Notes: a model not told the origin generated them from the letters alone. A stretch of DNA of 64,000 nt from Ochotona curzoniae (GCF_017591425.1 NW_024466459.1:6014001-6078000), one strand, 5' to 3'; counted from the first letter of the stretch, positions 45,514 to 57,439 are shown. Translations and numbers: made by a program.

Positions 45514-45862
45514 CTTTTTTAAAAGACTTATTTATTTTTATTGGAAAGTCAGATATACAGAGAGGAGGAGAGAGAGAGAGGAAGATCTTCCATCTGATGA
45601 TTCACTCCCCAAGCGGCCACAACAGCTGGAGCTGAGCCAATGTGAAGCCAGGAGTCTGGATCTGCTTCCGGGCCTCCCATGCAGATGCAGTGTCGGAAGG
45701 CTTTGGGCCGTCTTCAACTGCTTTCCTAGGACACAAGCAGGGAGGGAGCTGGATGGAAAGCAGGGCCATTGGGATTAGAACAGGCCCCTGTATGGGATCC
45801 TGGCCGGATCCTGGTGCGTTCAAGGTGAGGACTTTAGCTGCTAGGCTTTCAAGACAGGTCCA
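45514..45862 (-). mobile_element. CSINE, full length, antisense
   Basis: Starts at TTTTTTAAAAGACTTATTTATT and ends GCTTTCAAGACAGGTCC. GATGATTCACTCCCCAAGCGG and GGGATTAGAACAGGCCCC (B-box complement, altered) are clear. GCAGGGAGGGAGCTGG carries a small GGGA expansion, and GGATCC TGGCC GGATCC is a short duplication near the head. Confidence 0.93.
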
Positions 45863-45924
45863 ATGTTACATTTTTTTTGACCTTTCAAATTTCAGATTTG
45901 TGTGTGTGTGATTACGTATGAGAA

Positions 45925-46290
45925 TGTTTGAGTTAATCATGTTCACAGTCACAATGCTTCATTACTCCTTGTTCCCACTTCCTTGGCCACATAGAGCTGT
46001 GTAATCCCTGTCTGTGAGTGGGTGGAGTCTCTTTTCTCACTCTGAATCTGTACCACATTTCAGTTAACACACTGCTGAGGAAGTGCTGGTAGACCAGTTC
46101 CAAGCCCAGGCCACAAGATACCATGTGCGTTTTCACTTTCTCCACCTTTGCCATAAAAGCTCTCTGCTTGGCTTGCTACAGGTTGCACAACACAGTTGCT
46201 GTGCAAGTCGCAGCTGGCAGTCGTCTGCTTGCCAGACCCTAGAGTGATCCCACCCAGATGAGACCGAGCATTCAGCCAGGTGAGCCCGGC
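45925..46290 (+). mobile_element. Possible LTR-like fragment (MaLR-type?)
   Basis: TGTAATCCCTGTCTGTGAG, a CCATAAAAGCTCTCTGC segment resembling an LTR TATA region, and CAGATGAGACC downstream loosely follow the order seen in MLT1-type mammalian LTRs. A 40-bp piece (45999-46038) recurs at 46720-46759. No internal viral gene is visible. The assignment is weak. Confidence 0.25.
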
Positions 46291-47157
46291 CTAAGTCAGC
46301 AACCTTCTCGCAGGCTCGTAGCTGGGACAGTTTTCACTGTCTGCTGGAAGTAGTAAAAGATCTCTATAACCTACCACCAAAATACACACACTCCCAAAAA
46401 TTAGTAAAAGGATTTTGCTATAACCACTTGGTTCAGCCATGGTACATATTCCTACCAGCTCTCCTGGATTCCTCACAGCAAGCCACTCGGGGCCTGATTG
46501 TCACACTGTCGCTCTGCTCCAGCACTCCCTGAAGCACCAGTATTCGCGACGCACTCCAGCTTGGCAATTTTGACCACAAGATATAGACTAAACATCTGCC
46601 AGGAGTTTCAGGAGCACACACTTATACATCGTATTGTTTTCATGCAAAGAGGTACTTAGCTCTCAGACGTAAAGCATGCGAAGGAGTTGGTTTAGGGAAG
46701 CCTATGGCAAACAAATATTTGTAATCCCCATCTCTGAGCGGGAGGATTCTCTTTTTTCATACATACACATATGCTAATTTCATACATATTTTCAGTTCTG
46801 AACTACAGCAACTAGCCACCATGAATATAGCTAATTCAACAGTTTATTCATCATCATGTTACTCCAAGGGCTCTAACCGTGTTTAGGATAAAAGCTTTAA
46901 TTTGGCACATGCCAATCCCTTTAAGCACACGCTGGAGCGCTACTCCGAAAGCTATCTAACGCATAGAGCACACATAGCAGATAAACTTTATAACCTATTG
47001 CTAACTGGCAAGTCTTTTTTGGCCCTATTGCATTACAGAATCCAATGGATGATTATAAATATTAAAATATAAATTGCCTGAGATCTGATACTGTAAGAAT
47101 TCTGAGACATGGTACACTTTAATAAATGCATACGATAATAACAAACATTGAGAGAGA
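46291..47157. other. Unique sequence with an echo of the LTR-like segment
   Basis: 46720-46759 (TGTAATCCCCATCTCTGAGC...) repeats 45999-46038 with seven mismatches in 40 bases. The 46860-47040 part is AT-rich, transposon-free and possibly conserved. No gene recognised. Confidence 0.4.
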
Positions 47158-47432
47158 ATGCACAAACGTTAACCTAGTAGTTAAGACACCCTGCTTGCTT
47201 CTCACCTAAGTATAGAGTACCTGGGTTTAATACCCAGCTCCTCTACCCAGCTTCCCACTAACACAGAGCATGACAGCTCTGGTATGGACGACCACGCCTC
47301 TCACATCAGACTGAGTATCTGACTCCTGGGTTCACCTGGCCTTGTCAGAGATTTTGTGGACATTTTGGGAGTGGCTGTGCAGCTTGAGAATCTATTATGC
47401 TTCTGTCCATCAGTCTGAAAAATAAATGTTTT
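47158..47432 (+). mobile_element. Old CSINE, sense
   Basis: TTAACCTAGTAGTTAAGACACC head, GGGTTTAATACCCAGCTCC (B-box region turned into a short palindrome), CTGACTCCTGGGTTCACC and TTTTGGGAGTGGCTG. An older subfamily. Confidence 0.7.
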
Positions 47433-47547
47433 TAACTTTGAAAGAGTATTAAATGTCATATGAGAAGAGATGTTTTTTAAAGTAGGCATAATAATTGTAC
47501 TAATAATGCCTAGAAAAGAATGCTTACTGGAAATGAAATATGCACGG

Positions 47548-47795
47548 CAGGTGAGGCTGCCACCTGCAACCCTGGCACCCCACATGGACACCAGCTCATT
47601 TCCTGGTTTTCCACTTCCAATCCTGCTCCCTGTGAATACTCTGGGAAAAGCGTCAGAAGATAAACCCAAGTGTTTGGACCCCTGCCACTCACATGCGAGA
47701 CCTAGGCATGATGGGATGAACCAGGCCGTCTCTTTATTTCTCCCGCTCCATAGATAGCTCTACAATTTCAAATTGATTAATCAATCTTCCTTTAC
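47548..47795 (+). mobile_element. CSINE, sense, lacking its 5' head
   Basis: GGCACCCCACATGGACACCAG, CAATCCTGCTCCCTGTG, GGACCCCTGCCACTCACATG and a CTCTTTATTTCTCC tail. It lies 115 bp after another sense SINE, with unrelated sequence between them. Confidence 0.7.
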
Positions 47796-48339
47796 AAAAA
47801 GAAAGAAAATATTACAAGATAACAGAAAGTAAGATATTGTCTTTTCACATAAAACCTAAGGGAATCATGACCATCTGTAAAACAGTAATTGTCCTTGGAC
47901 CGCAGGAGACAAGATTTGTTTTTTTCTGTGCAACACAGGCAACGTTCTTAACATGTAGCCATCTATGCTGAATAGTTTCAAATTTAGAAAGAGTCTGAAA
48001 AAAAAAGATATACAATATGAAAGTGACAAGAAAGGGATAATTATGAAAGCAATTGCCTTCTCTGAAAGTCTTAAGTATGGTATCCCCAAGGTGAAGGATA
48101 CTTCATTTAAATGATATAAAAAAAAAAGTAAGCAGTGATTCTGTGTAAAATGTCTCAGTGGCAGAAATTGACCAATCGGTGTCTGAGTAGTGGCTGAGTA
48201 CTCCGAGGGGGAGAGCCCACTTTTAGCTTCTGTTCAGATTCATTTCCACGTGCTGTTTTCCTTAGCCACTCTTCCCAACCCTAGCCGTGATGTTGGGAAG
48301 TCTCCTGAGGAAGGGTGGAGTGAAACCGATGACTCCTGC
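47796..48339. other. Unique sequence, no gene recognised
   Basis: AT-rich with A9 runs. A 76-codon frame starts at 48190 and has no domain. Confidence 0.5.
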
Positions 48340-48720
48340 TCTCTTGCCATTTTTAGCCGCCTGCAAGCTTTCCTGGCTGCCACAATTTATAGACTTGGGC
48401 TCAGTGGCCCTGCCAAATAACAAGCGTCTGGCTCATGAATCCTGAGGTGGACTCCCATTAAATGGAACGTGTCCACTCCACCATAGGAAAGCCACAAAGG
48501 GGCTCAAAATGTCAATGTGTGAAAAGTCAAGGTTAATGGAGTGTAGGATTTTTACAAGAGAACCACCACCCTGCAAGGACTAATTAAACCAAGCAAGGTC
48601 CAGATGGCAAGCATCTTTAAAGATGCCTATTACACATTCAAATGTTTTGTGTGACACTGTTTTCCTAGAAAGTTTAACAGTGATGCTGATCTGCCTTTTG
48701 TGTGAGCCGTGATTTGATTC
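48340..48720. other. Candidate conserved non-coding block
   Basis: Balanced composition, no transposon, with CACAATTTATAGAC, CTCCCATTAAATGG and GACTAATTAAACC elements. TAATTA and CCATTAAA cores suggest homeodomain-type binding. Conservation is inferred from appearance only. Confidence 0.35.
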
Positions 48721-49329
48721 CATCAGAGTTCCAGCCAATGGCCTGACTTCGCACCATCTATGTCCACACTGATAACATAACAGGAGCTATGAGCACGGAG
48801 TGGACGCTAGTAAAGTGCAAGTTACTGGTGACCAACCCAGGAAACCAGGAAAGGGAGTGTGTCTCTTATTAATGAATCACGTTTGTTTGTTTGTTTTTGG
48901 CACAGTCTCACTCTTGCATGTTATCTGGACTTGACAATTTAATCAGAAGGTACTCGTTGTTGGAGGTCAACTAAAATCCCAAGAAGTTCTACTTTCACAG
49001 TTGCCTTCTTAGGGTGGACTCTTCAGATGATTCAAGGATACAAAAGGTAAGAAGGAAAATTAAGCACACTAAGAGAAGTGTCCATGTTGGACAAAGGTGG
49101 GGGATTCAAAGCTATTGAGGCTATGACCATCTTTGAATGAACTGTACTCAATTTTTCACTGACAAGTAGGGAAAGGTCAGATTGGCCACTATTCTCCTCT
49201 GCTGAGATGAATATGTTGATATTCCTCAGCCTAATATTTTGCCCATTGACACTGTACAAGATGATTCTGGAGATAGTATTGAAATATTCTATGTTCAAAA
49301 CAGTTTATCAAAGATCAAAGAAAATCCCA
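48721..49329. other. Unique sequence, no gene recognised
   Basis: Contains (GTTT)3 near 48880. No repeat family or exon recognised. Confidence 0.5.
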
Positions 49330-49627
49330 AGGCATCAGGGTTGTGGCATAGTGAATTAAACTAATGCCTGGGATACTGGCATCCCATAAGGGAATTGGTT
49401 TGAGTCCCAACTGCTCCACTTCTGATCCAGCTTCCTGTTAATATGCTTGAGAAAGCAGTAGAATACTTGAACCATTACCCCACATAAGAGACCCCAGTGC
49501 TGGCTTTTGGCTTTAGGTTGGATTTGGGCTGGCTGTCGCAGTTATTTTGGGAGTGAACTAGCAGATGCAATATTTCTCTGTCTCTTTGTCTTTCTCTCTG
49601 TAACTATGTCTTAAAAAATAAATAAGC
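49330..49627 (+). mobile_element. Old CSINE, sense
   Basis: GGCATCAGGGTTGTGGCATAG head, GGCATCCCATAAGGG, GGTTTGAGTCCC B-box region, CTGCTCCACTTCTGATCCAG and a TCTCTGTCTCTTTG tail followed by AAAAAATAAATAAG. Diverged but near full length. Confidence 0.85.
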
Positions 49628-50047
49628 TCAAGGTTCCATTCATAACAATTACATTAGTAACAATTGGGATAAGGGAATAAGAGCAAAATTTAGTTGCACT
49701 TTTGGGTAACTGGAAATCATGGCAGGATCTCAGGGTTCAATTGTGAGAAAGACAAACTTCAAAAGCTGTACTTCTTCTAAAAGTATTCTAGCAAAACATA
49801 GAGTCTAGCAAAACAATATGCAATTCTGAAAAAGGTGAGATTTATCCTGTAAGGAAGAAATGGATGGATGCTTGTTTTCATGATTCTCTAATATATCTGT
49901 GCTGAAACATAGCTAGAAAAAGTAAAATACAATGAAAATGAGCAAAATTTAAAAAGGATTAAGGGAGACATGTTTGTAATTTCTGGACAATTCCAGGGGC
50001 ATATCAGTGAGTGTAATACAAAGGTTAACATGTACACAGATGATTGT

Positions 50048-50052
<5 letters not shown>
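49628..50052. other. Unique AT-rich sequence
   Basis: Includes a local direct repeat of TCTAGCAAAACA (about 49787 and 49803). No gene recognised. Confidence 0.5.

Positions 50053-50092
<40 letters not shown>
50053..50092. repeat. (GT)n microsatellite, about 20 pure units
   Basis: An uninterrupted GT array in unique DNA. It is the purest dinucleotide repeat in the window and likely polymorphic. Confidence 0.97.
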
Positions 50093-50095
<3 letters not shown>

Positions 50096-51480
50096 ACTTG
50101 CTGAAGAATAAAAGGAGACTTGGACAAGAATTGCCTTTAATGGATACTTACAGTAACAATTTCAGTTAATATTAGTGGGCACTTATTAAGTATTTCACAG
50201 AAATGACACTAATTTAGTCATCAGAAGAGTCTTGCAGGAACCACTCACTCTACATTGAAACATTCATTCAAGTTTAATGTATGTATCTAAATGCTACTGA
50301 TTTCAGTTGCAGAATCAATGCTTTTTTGCAAATTGTCTGCACCATGCAACATTTGATCCAGTCTGGACCTGCAGATGCTTTCAGAGTTTCCAGCCACTAC
50401 CTCCTCAGCTCCAGGAAACATGACTCGACTTTTCCTATATATATTCTGAATATAACAATATCTTATCACCAGTGTGCAGCTTACTAATATTTTATCTTCT
50501 ATACATGAAATTATTCTAATTAATGCTCAACATAAGGAACTGAACTCTGAATAATCGTCAAAGGCAACAACAAAAGCATCAATAAGCCAATGGCTTTAAT
50601 ACGATGGAGTTTCCGTGGAATTAGCTAGTGTTTTTCACGTTCCCCCAAAGTAAGCAAAGGGCAACAACAAGGAGCTCCGACAGAAGCAGAAGGGCCCTAT
50701 CACATTTTGGCTAGAGCCGGAAGAAAATTGTACCAGCCAGAAAATGGATGCTTTACTGTGGACTGAGTCTTCACATGGACTAGCTAGGTGAAGTTGAAGA
50801 AATTTAGCAAGTCTTGCATAAAAGGTGAGAGGCAGTTGTGTTTCAGAGACAGCCTAAGTGGTGAGAAACCTCTCTGGATTTTGCCGACCCTCAGAGAACA
50901 GGGCAGAAATTGACCACATGGAAATTGGCCATCAGAGACGTTTCATCTGGAAGGCAAACTTTCCAGGCTGATGATGGCTCAAAATGTCAACTGATTTAAA
51001 AACACTGTGATGTAACAGACACACTGCAGTAAAGTCTTCAACATGTAACCAGAAGAAAAAGTATACATTTACGGGTGTACTGAATGTATTCCCAAACCTG
51101 TCATCCTCCCAAAAGAAGAAGAGGAAGCATCAAAGATTTACGTAAATGATTTGAAAAAAACACCCCTTATGGCTAGATTTGCTCCCATGTTTCTGATTCT
51201 CACTGCATTACTTGGAAATTTTCTATTGAGTCAATATTATTCTTTCTCCAAATGACTCAGCCTCTTTCATTTGCCCAAGGTGCATTTCTAAATTCTGAAA
51301 AAATACTCAAAAGATTTGATATGTATATGAATATTAGCCTCGTGGATTATTACAAAGACAGGGCTTAGACACAAAAAAGAGATCTGCTAAAAACTGCCTT
51401 GCATATGAACTCTGCATTAAGAGTTCCTAATGGAATCTGTTAGGTAGAAATCAGATATCTGAGTAGATATTCAAGATAAA
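50093..51480. other. Unique sequence, no gene recognised
   Basis: No transposon recognised. The 50600-50750 part is balanced in composition and could be conserved. Open frames under 70 codons have no domain. Confidence 0.45.
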
Positions 51481-51960
51481 AAAAAAGTTGACAAGAATTA
51501 AGAGATGATGACTCTCCTGAAAAATTTTAAAATTGAGTCTATGCAAATCACAAAAGGGAACTCATTGTCTCAGAAGATATTTGTGGCCATGTGGAGTTTC
51601 TAGTGTGTTTGCTTTGTCCTGCATCAACCTTAAACATTGTTGTGAAGACAATAAGCTTTGCGTCTGTTTTGCAAGGCCATGTGTAAAAGAGGCCTACCCA
51701 GTTCTGCCCAGTGTCCTCTCGGTTTTTGAAAATTTCCCTCACCACTCCTCTCTCTGAATGCCTAGCGTTGCAGTATCTTTCCCACATAGGTGTGGTTATT
51801 CTATTCTTGTACAGTCTGCCAGGTTGCAAAGTGATTTCCATGTTAACCCTTCCCCACAATTGTTTTATGTTTATGTAAATAATCAATAACATTAAAACAT
51901 GAGAATTAGGAGTGCTGACACCCATGAAATTAAAGTTCTTCGCTTCTCAACTACCTCACT
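51481..51960. other. Unique block with overlapping antisense frames
   Basis: A 125-codon minus-strand frame (51548-51925) overlaps a 74-codon plus frame. Neither has a recognisable domain, and composition does not suggest coding. The block is transposon-free with AATAATCAATAACATTAAAA-type AT elements, so a conserved non-coding role is possible. Confidence 0.35.
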
Positions 51961-54093
51961 GACATGAAGAATACAAAAAGCTAACCGTAGGGCAAAACGT
52001 TAGTGGCTGTGCTTTATACTCCATGTCGATTGATTCTGTGCTTCTATAATCTGTAGTTACGTTTTCAATGTGCACGCTTCTAGTGTAGTATCTGATACAC
52101 ATCTTCCAATGCTCCGAATAGGGCCGCACTGTACTTCTGGTTAAGTTAGCCCAGGTAGTGGGGACATTTCTTTCAGTAACCAGTCGACCTCTTTTTCATA
52201 GCAGTGGATCAGAATGGTTAGATCTTCTGTGCATCCTGAATCAACGGGCTCAGGTGCAGCATTAGCTCGGTCACGTTACCCACGTTCTCCTTCTCTCACT
52301 TCCTCTGCCATCTGACACGGGAGCACAGAATACATCGTTTTGCCTCCTTTGATTTCCCTGTCAGTGATCATTCAGCTTGGTGTCACAGCTCACCTCCCCC
52401 ACCTACTTTGGGGTCGTCTTTAATTTACTCAGCACTTCCTCATCCTTTTCTTGCCTCTCAAGGACAAGGGAACAATGATATCACTAGATACGCACCTGTA
52501 GCTTGTGGTACTCAACAAGCAAAACAGGAGATTTAAAATAAGCGCTTCATTATAGTCAAGTTGGACCAAGTCCAAGGTGTCTGAAAACTTGTCTGCAGAA
52601 AGATGAGTTCTTGAGGCTTTTTAATGGTTGTGACATGCCAACAGTACAATAAGAGGTGAAGCTTTTTAAAAAAAAAAAGTGTGAACACCACAGTGTGCTC
52701 TTGTTGCCCACTTCCCATTCAGTGGCTTTTGTTGGGTGTGTGCAGTAGTCACGTGCTCTAATAGAAGACAGGAATAATCTCATCTTTTCATGTGTTTATG
52801 TAAGACTCCAAGGTCACACAAGTAAAGTTTTTCATCGCCTAACATAATCAGTCTGGGATAATTGAAAAAGGGAAGAGTTAAAAATTATAGTTCATTTGAC
52901 CCATTCGTCTTCATTGCCTGCTAGTTGTACTTTTTAAAAAATTTTTTTCATGTGTTTTTCTGATTTCCTTTCAATTTTCACATACCAATTCTTTGTTTCA
53001 ATACAATATTAGATAAGACAATATTATATTAGAGAACTTGTCCTTTTTTGAAGATTCTTGCGTGAAAAGATTCAGACAAGCTTTTTTGAGCAAATGTTGT
53101 GAGATTACAGCTATCTTTACAATTTGGCATAGGTTAAGAGTTAGAAATCATAAAAATCATTACAGCATTTCCTTATACTCTTATTGAAATTGAACACAAA
53201 GATTAGAGATTAATCTCAGTGCTTAAGTCTTCATGTACCACATCCGGAATCAAAGTTTTATGCAAAAAGGGTCAGAGTCTCTGAGTGGATCCCAGATTAT
53301 TATTATTGTTTAATATCTACAGGATATCATCGTCTCCAAGAAAATGAGCAATATTCCACTCATGGAGAAAGAGTAGTTTCATTTTAAACCTGCCTACTGA
53401 TGTCCACAGTAAGTCTGCTCACTGAAAGAAAGTGTTTATTGATTCAACCTTTCCATAACCCGCTGCTAAAGTAAACATGTCTGAGACAACGAAGCAAAAC
53501 ATCAAATTTCACTCAACTACCATGTGGCCCTCTTTACATTAAAAAACATTTTTTTCTAAAACTTGGCATAGGCTGTTACTCCAGCCAAGATCCCAATTGT
53601 ACCGAAGTTTTGCCTTTTATGTGACATTTTAATTTACTACACAGTTTTCACTCTTTTCCCCATGAGAAGTAATCTTTAGTGTCTTATATGTTCCTATTAC
53701 TTAATTACTGCTTGCTAAGAGCTTAGCACTGTGTTCAGTACAATACACTGCAATGCCATCGTTTTCATCTCATTATGAGTTGATATAAGGTTCTTCTTGT
53801 AGAAGAGAAGGGAGTTCATTTGCAGATCGTAAACATCTTTGAAACATTTCAGGTTGTTGATATATTGACATGGTGCTGCATCTGTCACAACTTAAAGTCT
53901 AATGCAAAATGAAAATCATAGAGTTACAATGCCAGATGATCCCCATCTTTGCTGAACCTCAATTTTTCCCTAAGTGGAGAAATGAGTGAAATACATTCAT
54001 ATTCTTCGATATCACTGAGACAGAAATGAAAGGTAAGTACATATAAGAGATAATGTATATATGTATTCATGTGTTGATGTCACTTGTTCATTC
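51961..54093. other. Unique sequence, no gene recognised
   Basis: The 52180-52340 part holds several CpGs (GTCGACC, CTCGGTCACGTT, CACGTTC). 52660-52680 has an A10 run. 53690-53760 may include a very eroded MIR (AGCTTAGCACTGTGTTCAG). Nothing is firm. Confidence 0.4.
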
Positions 54094-54396
54094 TTTAAAA
54101 GATTTCCTTTTATCATTTTTAGAAAGGCAGAGTCACAGAGAAGAGAGACAGAGAGAAAGATCTTCCATGAACGGTTCACTCCCCAAGTGGCTGTACTGGA
54201 TAGAGCTGAGCTGATCTGAAGCTAGGAACCAAGAGCTTCTTCTGGGTCTCCCACGCAGGTGCAGGGTCCCAAGGCTTTGGGCCGTCCTCAGCTGGTTTCC
54301 CTGGCGGAGCTGGAAGGGGAGCAGCCAGGACACGGACCGGTGCCCAGGTGTATGCAAAGCAAGGACTTAACCCACTGGGCTACCCTGCCAGTCCCA
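54094..54396 (-). mobile_element. CSINE, antisense, with a small deletion
   Basis: AAAGGCAGAGTCACAGAGAAG, AACGGTTCACTCCCCAAGTGG and GGTGCAGGGTCCCAAGGC are well preserved. The segment between TTTCCCTGGC and GGAGCTGG has lost the usual GCCACAAGCAGG, so it carries an internal deletion. Confidence 0.9.
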
Positions 54397-54539
54397 TTTA
54401 CTCATGTAGTACTTGTTGGCTGTTTATCTCTACATGCTGAAAATAGCACAAATTCTCTAACGGATATGGTGCCAACTCTCAGGAGAAATATTAAATGATA
54501 TTATCATGTTGGCTATATCTGAAATATTAATCAGAAAAA
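54397..54539. other. Spacer between two antisense SINEs
   Basis: Unique AT-rich sequence; nothing recognised. Confidence 0.5.
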
Positions 54540-54888
54540 ATTGAGTAATTGATTTCTAATTTTAGTTGAAAGGTAGCAAGTCGAAAGAGAGCTAAAACCT
54601 ATTGGGAGTCGGAGGAAAGAAAGGGGTGTGTGAGTAGTGAGGATAGACAGCCTATGTGTTGGGACATTCTCCAAATTTCTGTGATGACCTGCAATGCCGG
54701 AACCAGAAGTCATGACCTTCACCCAGATCCCTGATGTGGGCGGTGGGTACTCGATTAGGTGGCTTCCAAGGCTCACATTAGCAGGAACCTGGAACCAGGC
54801 TCCGGAGCCAGCACTGAACTCAAGCACTCCCATATGGGACAAGGGCCTAACTGACATCTTATCTGCCAGACCAGATGACAGTTATCAC
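54540..54888 (-). mobile_element. Old CSINE, antisense
   Basis: Strongly diverged. CCCAGATCCCTGATGTGGGC, GGAACCTGGAACCAGGCTCC and CAAGCACTCCCATATGGGAC mark the second half. CTGATGTGGGCGG and the tail region are heavily altered. Confidence 0.6.
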
Positions 54889-57067
54889 TGTTATTTTTAA
54901 ATATCACATGCCTAAATTTATAAAGAAATAATTGTAAAATAAGCCAAGGTGTACCTGTTGCATAGTATTTCAGATTCTGCTTGTTGCTGTTATTTGCCTC
55001 AAAAGTTACGTATCACTTTCTGTTTCTTAGGATGGATTTCAGCATAAACATTCTAAATATGCATGTTCTGGACAATTTCAAATTTGTTGGATTGCCCTGC
55101 CAGGCATATTAGAGAGCTGCTGTGTCAGTGGTAGGTCAACTTGGCACTAACCTGCACACTTCTTATGAGGATACCAAACAAACATATCCAGATCTGAAAC
55201 TTGGAGACATCTACTAATCTCCACCTTTGGGTAAAGACAGATGGCTTTGTATTCTTCTGATGCCCTCGGTGGAATCCAGAAGAGATATGGTGTGCAAAGA
55301 CATAACCTAGAGATGCCAACAAGATTTAAATAGCTTCGTTAGCTTTGTAACATCTCTGGACAATTTTTCAAGGGATTATGAGAAATCAAGTCTAGTGGAT
55401 CACTTGAATGAGATATAATTTATTCAGTTTGATGTCCCTGTCTAATAGCCCATTCAGAGAATTTTCTCCTAAAGGTTCACCAGAAAGTGAACCACAGTAC
55501 CAATCAGAATCCTAAGGCAAGGAAATCCTGTGACAACATCTGCACCACCTGTTGTTTTTCTTGATGAAATAATGCGAGGAGCGCAGAGACACCCAGTTCA
55601 TTTATTCTGCACTAACAAGGCTTTGGGCTGTGTCCAAGCACATATTTGCAGAAGAACAACTCCTCGATTTCCCATGGAGACGTCTTAAGGCTTGCAGAAG
55701 GAGCAGTTCACTCCGTGATGGTTGGAGGAGGAGCAAAGAAAATGATTATGTAGTATGCAAGATCTTCACACGGAGGGAGATGAACTCAGCTTATAATAAA
55801 TCACTGTTGACACCCTCTCTAAAGACTTATACTCTCCCGTGGCAGGGGAGTGCGTTTTTACCAAGCCAAGAAGGAAACTTCACAAATATTGGCCTTTACT
55901 TGCATGTGTAAACTTCATAGGAAATGTTCTGAAGGATTTTTCCCATAAGGTCTCAACAAACTCCATAGGGATTAGCGGCCCGACTAAAATAAGCAAAAAT
56001 TGATTAATCATTTATTGTCATATTTTACAACTGGGACCATGGAAAATATGTAACAGCAGGAAGCTCTGTCTTCACCTCTTTCATTTTTAGCTTATTTGTG
56101 TTGGTCTTCCACCATCAAAACTCAACCAAGCAAAAAGATTAAGGGCAGCAATCTCTCCTTCCATGGATTCAAGAGGCAAGATAACTTTTTCTGTCATGAT
56201 TTTGAAGCCAAACATCACTGATCCACTAACTTTGATGAAGTTGTTCCTTTTTTTTTTTTTTTTAGGATAAAATTGCTACTATATGTATTGGCTCTTTTTG
56301 GTACCCAAAAAGAAAACTTCTCCAAAAGCATGAAACATTTTCTGTAACATCTTCTGCCAGGTAAAGTGAACTTTTAGTCTGGGAGTAACTCAGGTCTCAT
56401 TGAGCACACTCGTAGTCTATTACTTCAGGTGTTCCTATTCCATTATCGGAGAGCCTGGGACTGCGAGCTCAGACCCAAGCAAGAGGACTGGTGAAAGTTT
56501 TGAAGGACGGATGAAAGTCAGATGAAAAATATATCCCATCATCTCCTACCCTGATTGTGACCTTCGGGGAACACTGCTCTTATCTAAAGAAACTCTTCAT
56601 TAAACAGCACTCTCGTTTTCCGTAATGACTCCTTTCTCTCCAAAGTGCTGCATTGTCCCCTGACGGCATCCCTAAAATCCAGCTACCTGCGTGTAATCAG
56701 TTCTTCAAAAACGCTCCTGAGATTCCATGTCCCTGCCCCTCCCGATTGGGCGTCTCTCTTTTCAATAGATGACAGAAAGATGAGTCCAGGAAACTACCTG
56801 CATCTGAGAATGTTCATGGAATCTGTTTATTAAGTGGATTTCCATGGTTCCAGATATAGCTTTATACTGATTTCTCTGCTCAGTTATTACAGAAGCAAGC
56901 ATACAGAATGCCCTTGTTAAATAAAGAATAGTTTTTAAATTCTTTCTAAGGGACAAGAAATAACTCACTCATAATGAAATATTAATTAACATATATTAAC
57001 AAGACATAAATACTGATTTCAAAGAGGTAAAACTTACTTCAGTGAATAAGGTATAATTAGGATGGTT
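54889..57067. other. Unique sequence, no gene recognised
   Basis: About 2.2 kb without a recognisable transposon. 55100-55330 and 55440-55910 have balanced composition and could be conserved non-coding sequence. T16 lies at 56248-56263. The 93-codon frame at 55630-55911 has no domain. Confidence 0.4.
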
Positions 57068-57082
57068 AGAAATTAGTCTTAT
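57068..57082. repeat. 5' target-site duplication of the young CSINE
   Basis: AGAAATTAGTCTTAT, identical to 57419-57433 on the other side of the SINE. Confidence 0.95.
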
Positions 57083-57095
57083 GGGCCCGGCGCGG

Positions 57096-57107
57096 TGGCG
57101 CAAGTGG
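57096..57107 (+). promoter_or_regulatory. Pol III A-box-like motif in the young CSINE
   Basis: TGGCGCAAGTGG sits 14 bases into the SINE and fits the TRGYNNANNGG-type A box of tRNA promoters. Confidence 0.7.
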
Positions 57108-57151
57108 TTAAAGGTCCTCGCCTTGCACGCCCGGGATCCCATATGGGCGCC

Positions 57152-57162
57152 GGTTCTAATCC
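57152..57162 (+). promoter_or_regulatory. Pol III B box in the young CSINE
   Basis: GGTTCTAATCC differs from the canonical GGTTCGAATCC at one base. It lies about 45 bases after the A box, close to tRNA spacing. Confidence 0.8.
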
Positions 57163-57402
57163 CGGCAGCCCCGCTTCCCTTCCAGCTCCCTGCTTGTGGC
57201 CTGGGAAAGCAGTCGAGGACAGCCCAAAGCTTTGGGAACCTGCACCCGCGTGGGAGACCCGGAAGAGGCTCCTGGCTTCGGATCGGCATAGCATCGGCCC
57301 GTTGCGCTCACTTGGGGAGTGAATCATCGGACGGAAGATCTTCCTCTCTGTCTCTCCTCTCTGTATATCCGCCTTTCCAATGAAAAAAATAATAAAAATA
57401 AA

Positions 57403-57408
57403 TCTTTT
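57403..57408 (+). terminator. Pol III terminator in the young CSINE
   Basis: TCTTTT after an AATAAA (57391-57396), the standard order in T+ SINEs, followed by the A tail. Confidence 0.75.
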
Positions 57409-57418
57409 AAAAAAAAAA

Positions 57419-57433
57419 AGAAATTAGTCTTAT
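57419..57433. repeat. 3' target-site duplication of the young CSINE
   Basis: AGAAATTAGTCTTAT, 15/15 identical to 57068-57082. Confidence 0.95.
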
Positions 57434-57439
57434 TATTTG

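Larger units (their letters stand above)
57083..57418 (+). mobile_element. Young full-length CSINE with perfect target-site duplication
   Basis: The least diverged SINE in the window. The tRNA-derived head GGGCCCGGCGCGGTGGCGC is complete, with A-box-like (57096-57107) and B-box (57152-57162) motifs. The body keeps CATATGGGCGCCGGTTC, and the 3' end carries CTCT tracts, AATAAA, a TCTTTT Pol III terminator and A11. That arrangement is the T+ SINE class, which ends in a polyadenylation signal plus terminator. Identical 15-bp duplications flank it, so it inserted by L1-type target-primed reverse transcription, recently enough that the duplication is unmutated. Open frames in it are SINE artefacts. 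Confidence 0.98.

Noticed and set aside
51548..51925. 125-codon minus-strand open frame
   Set aside because: No family recognised, composition not coding-like, and an opposing frame overlaps it.
57083..57160. tRNA-like A and B boxes suggesting a tRNA gene
   Set aside because: They belong to the SINE head. There is no cloverleaf or acceptor stem.
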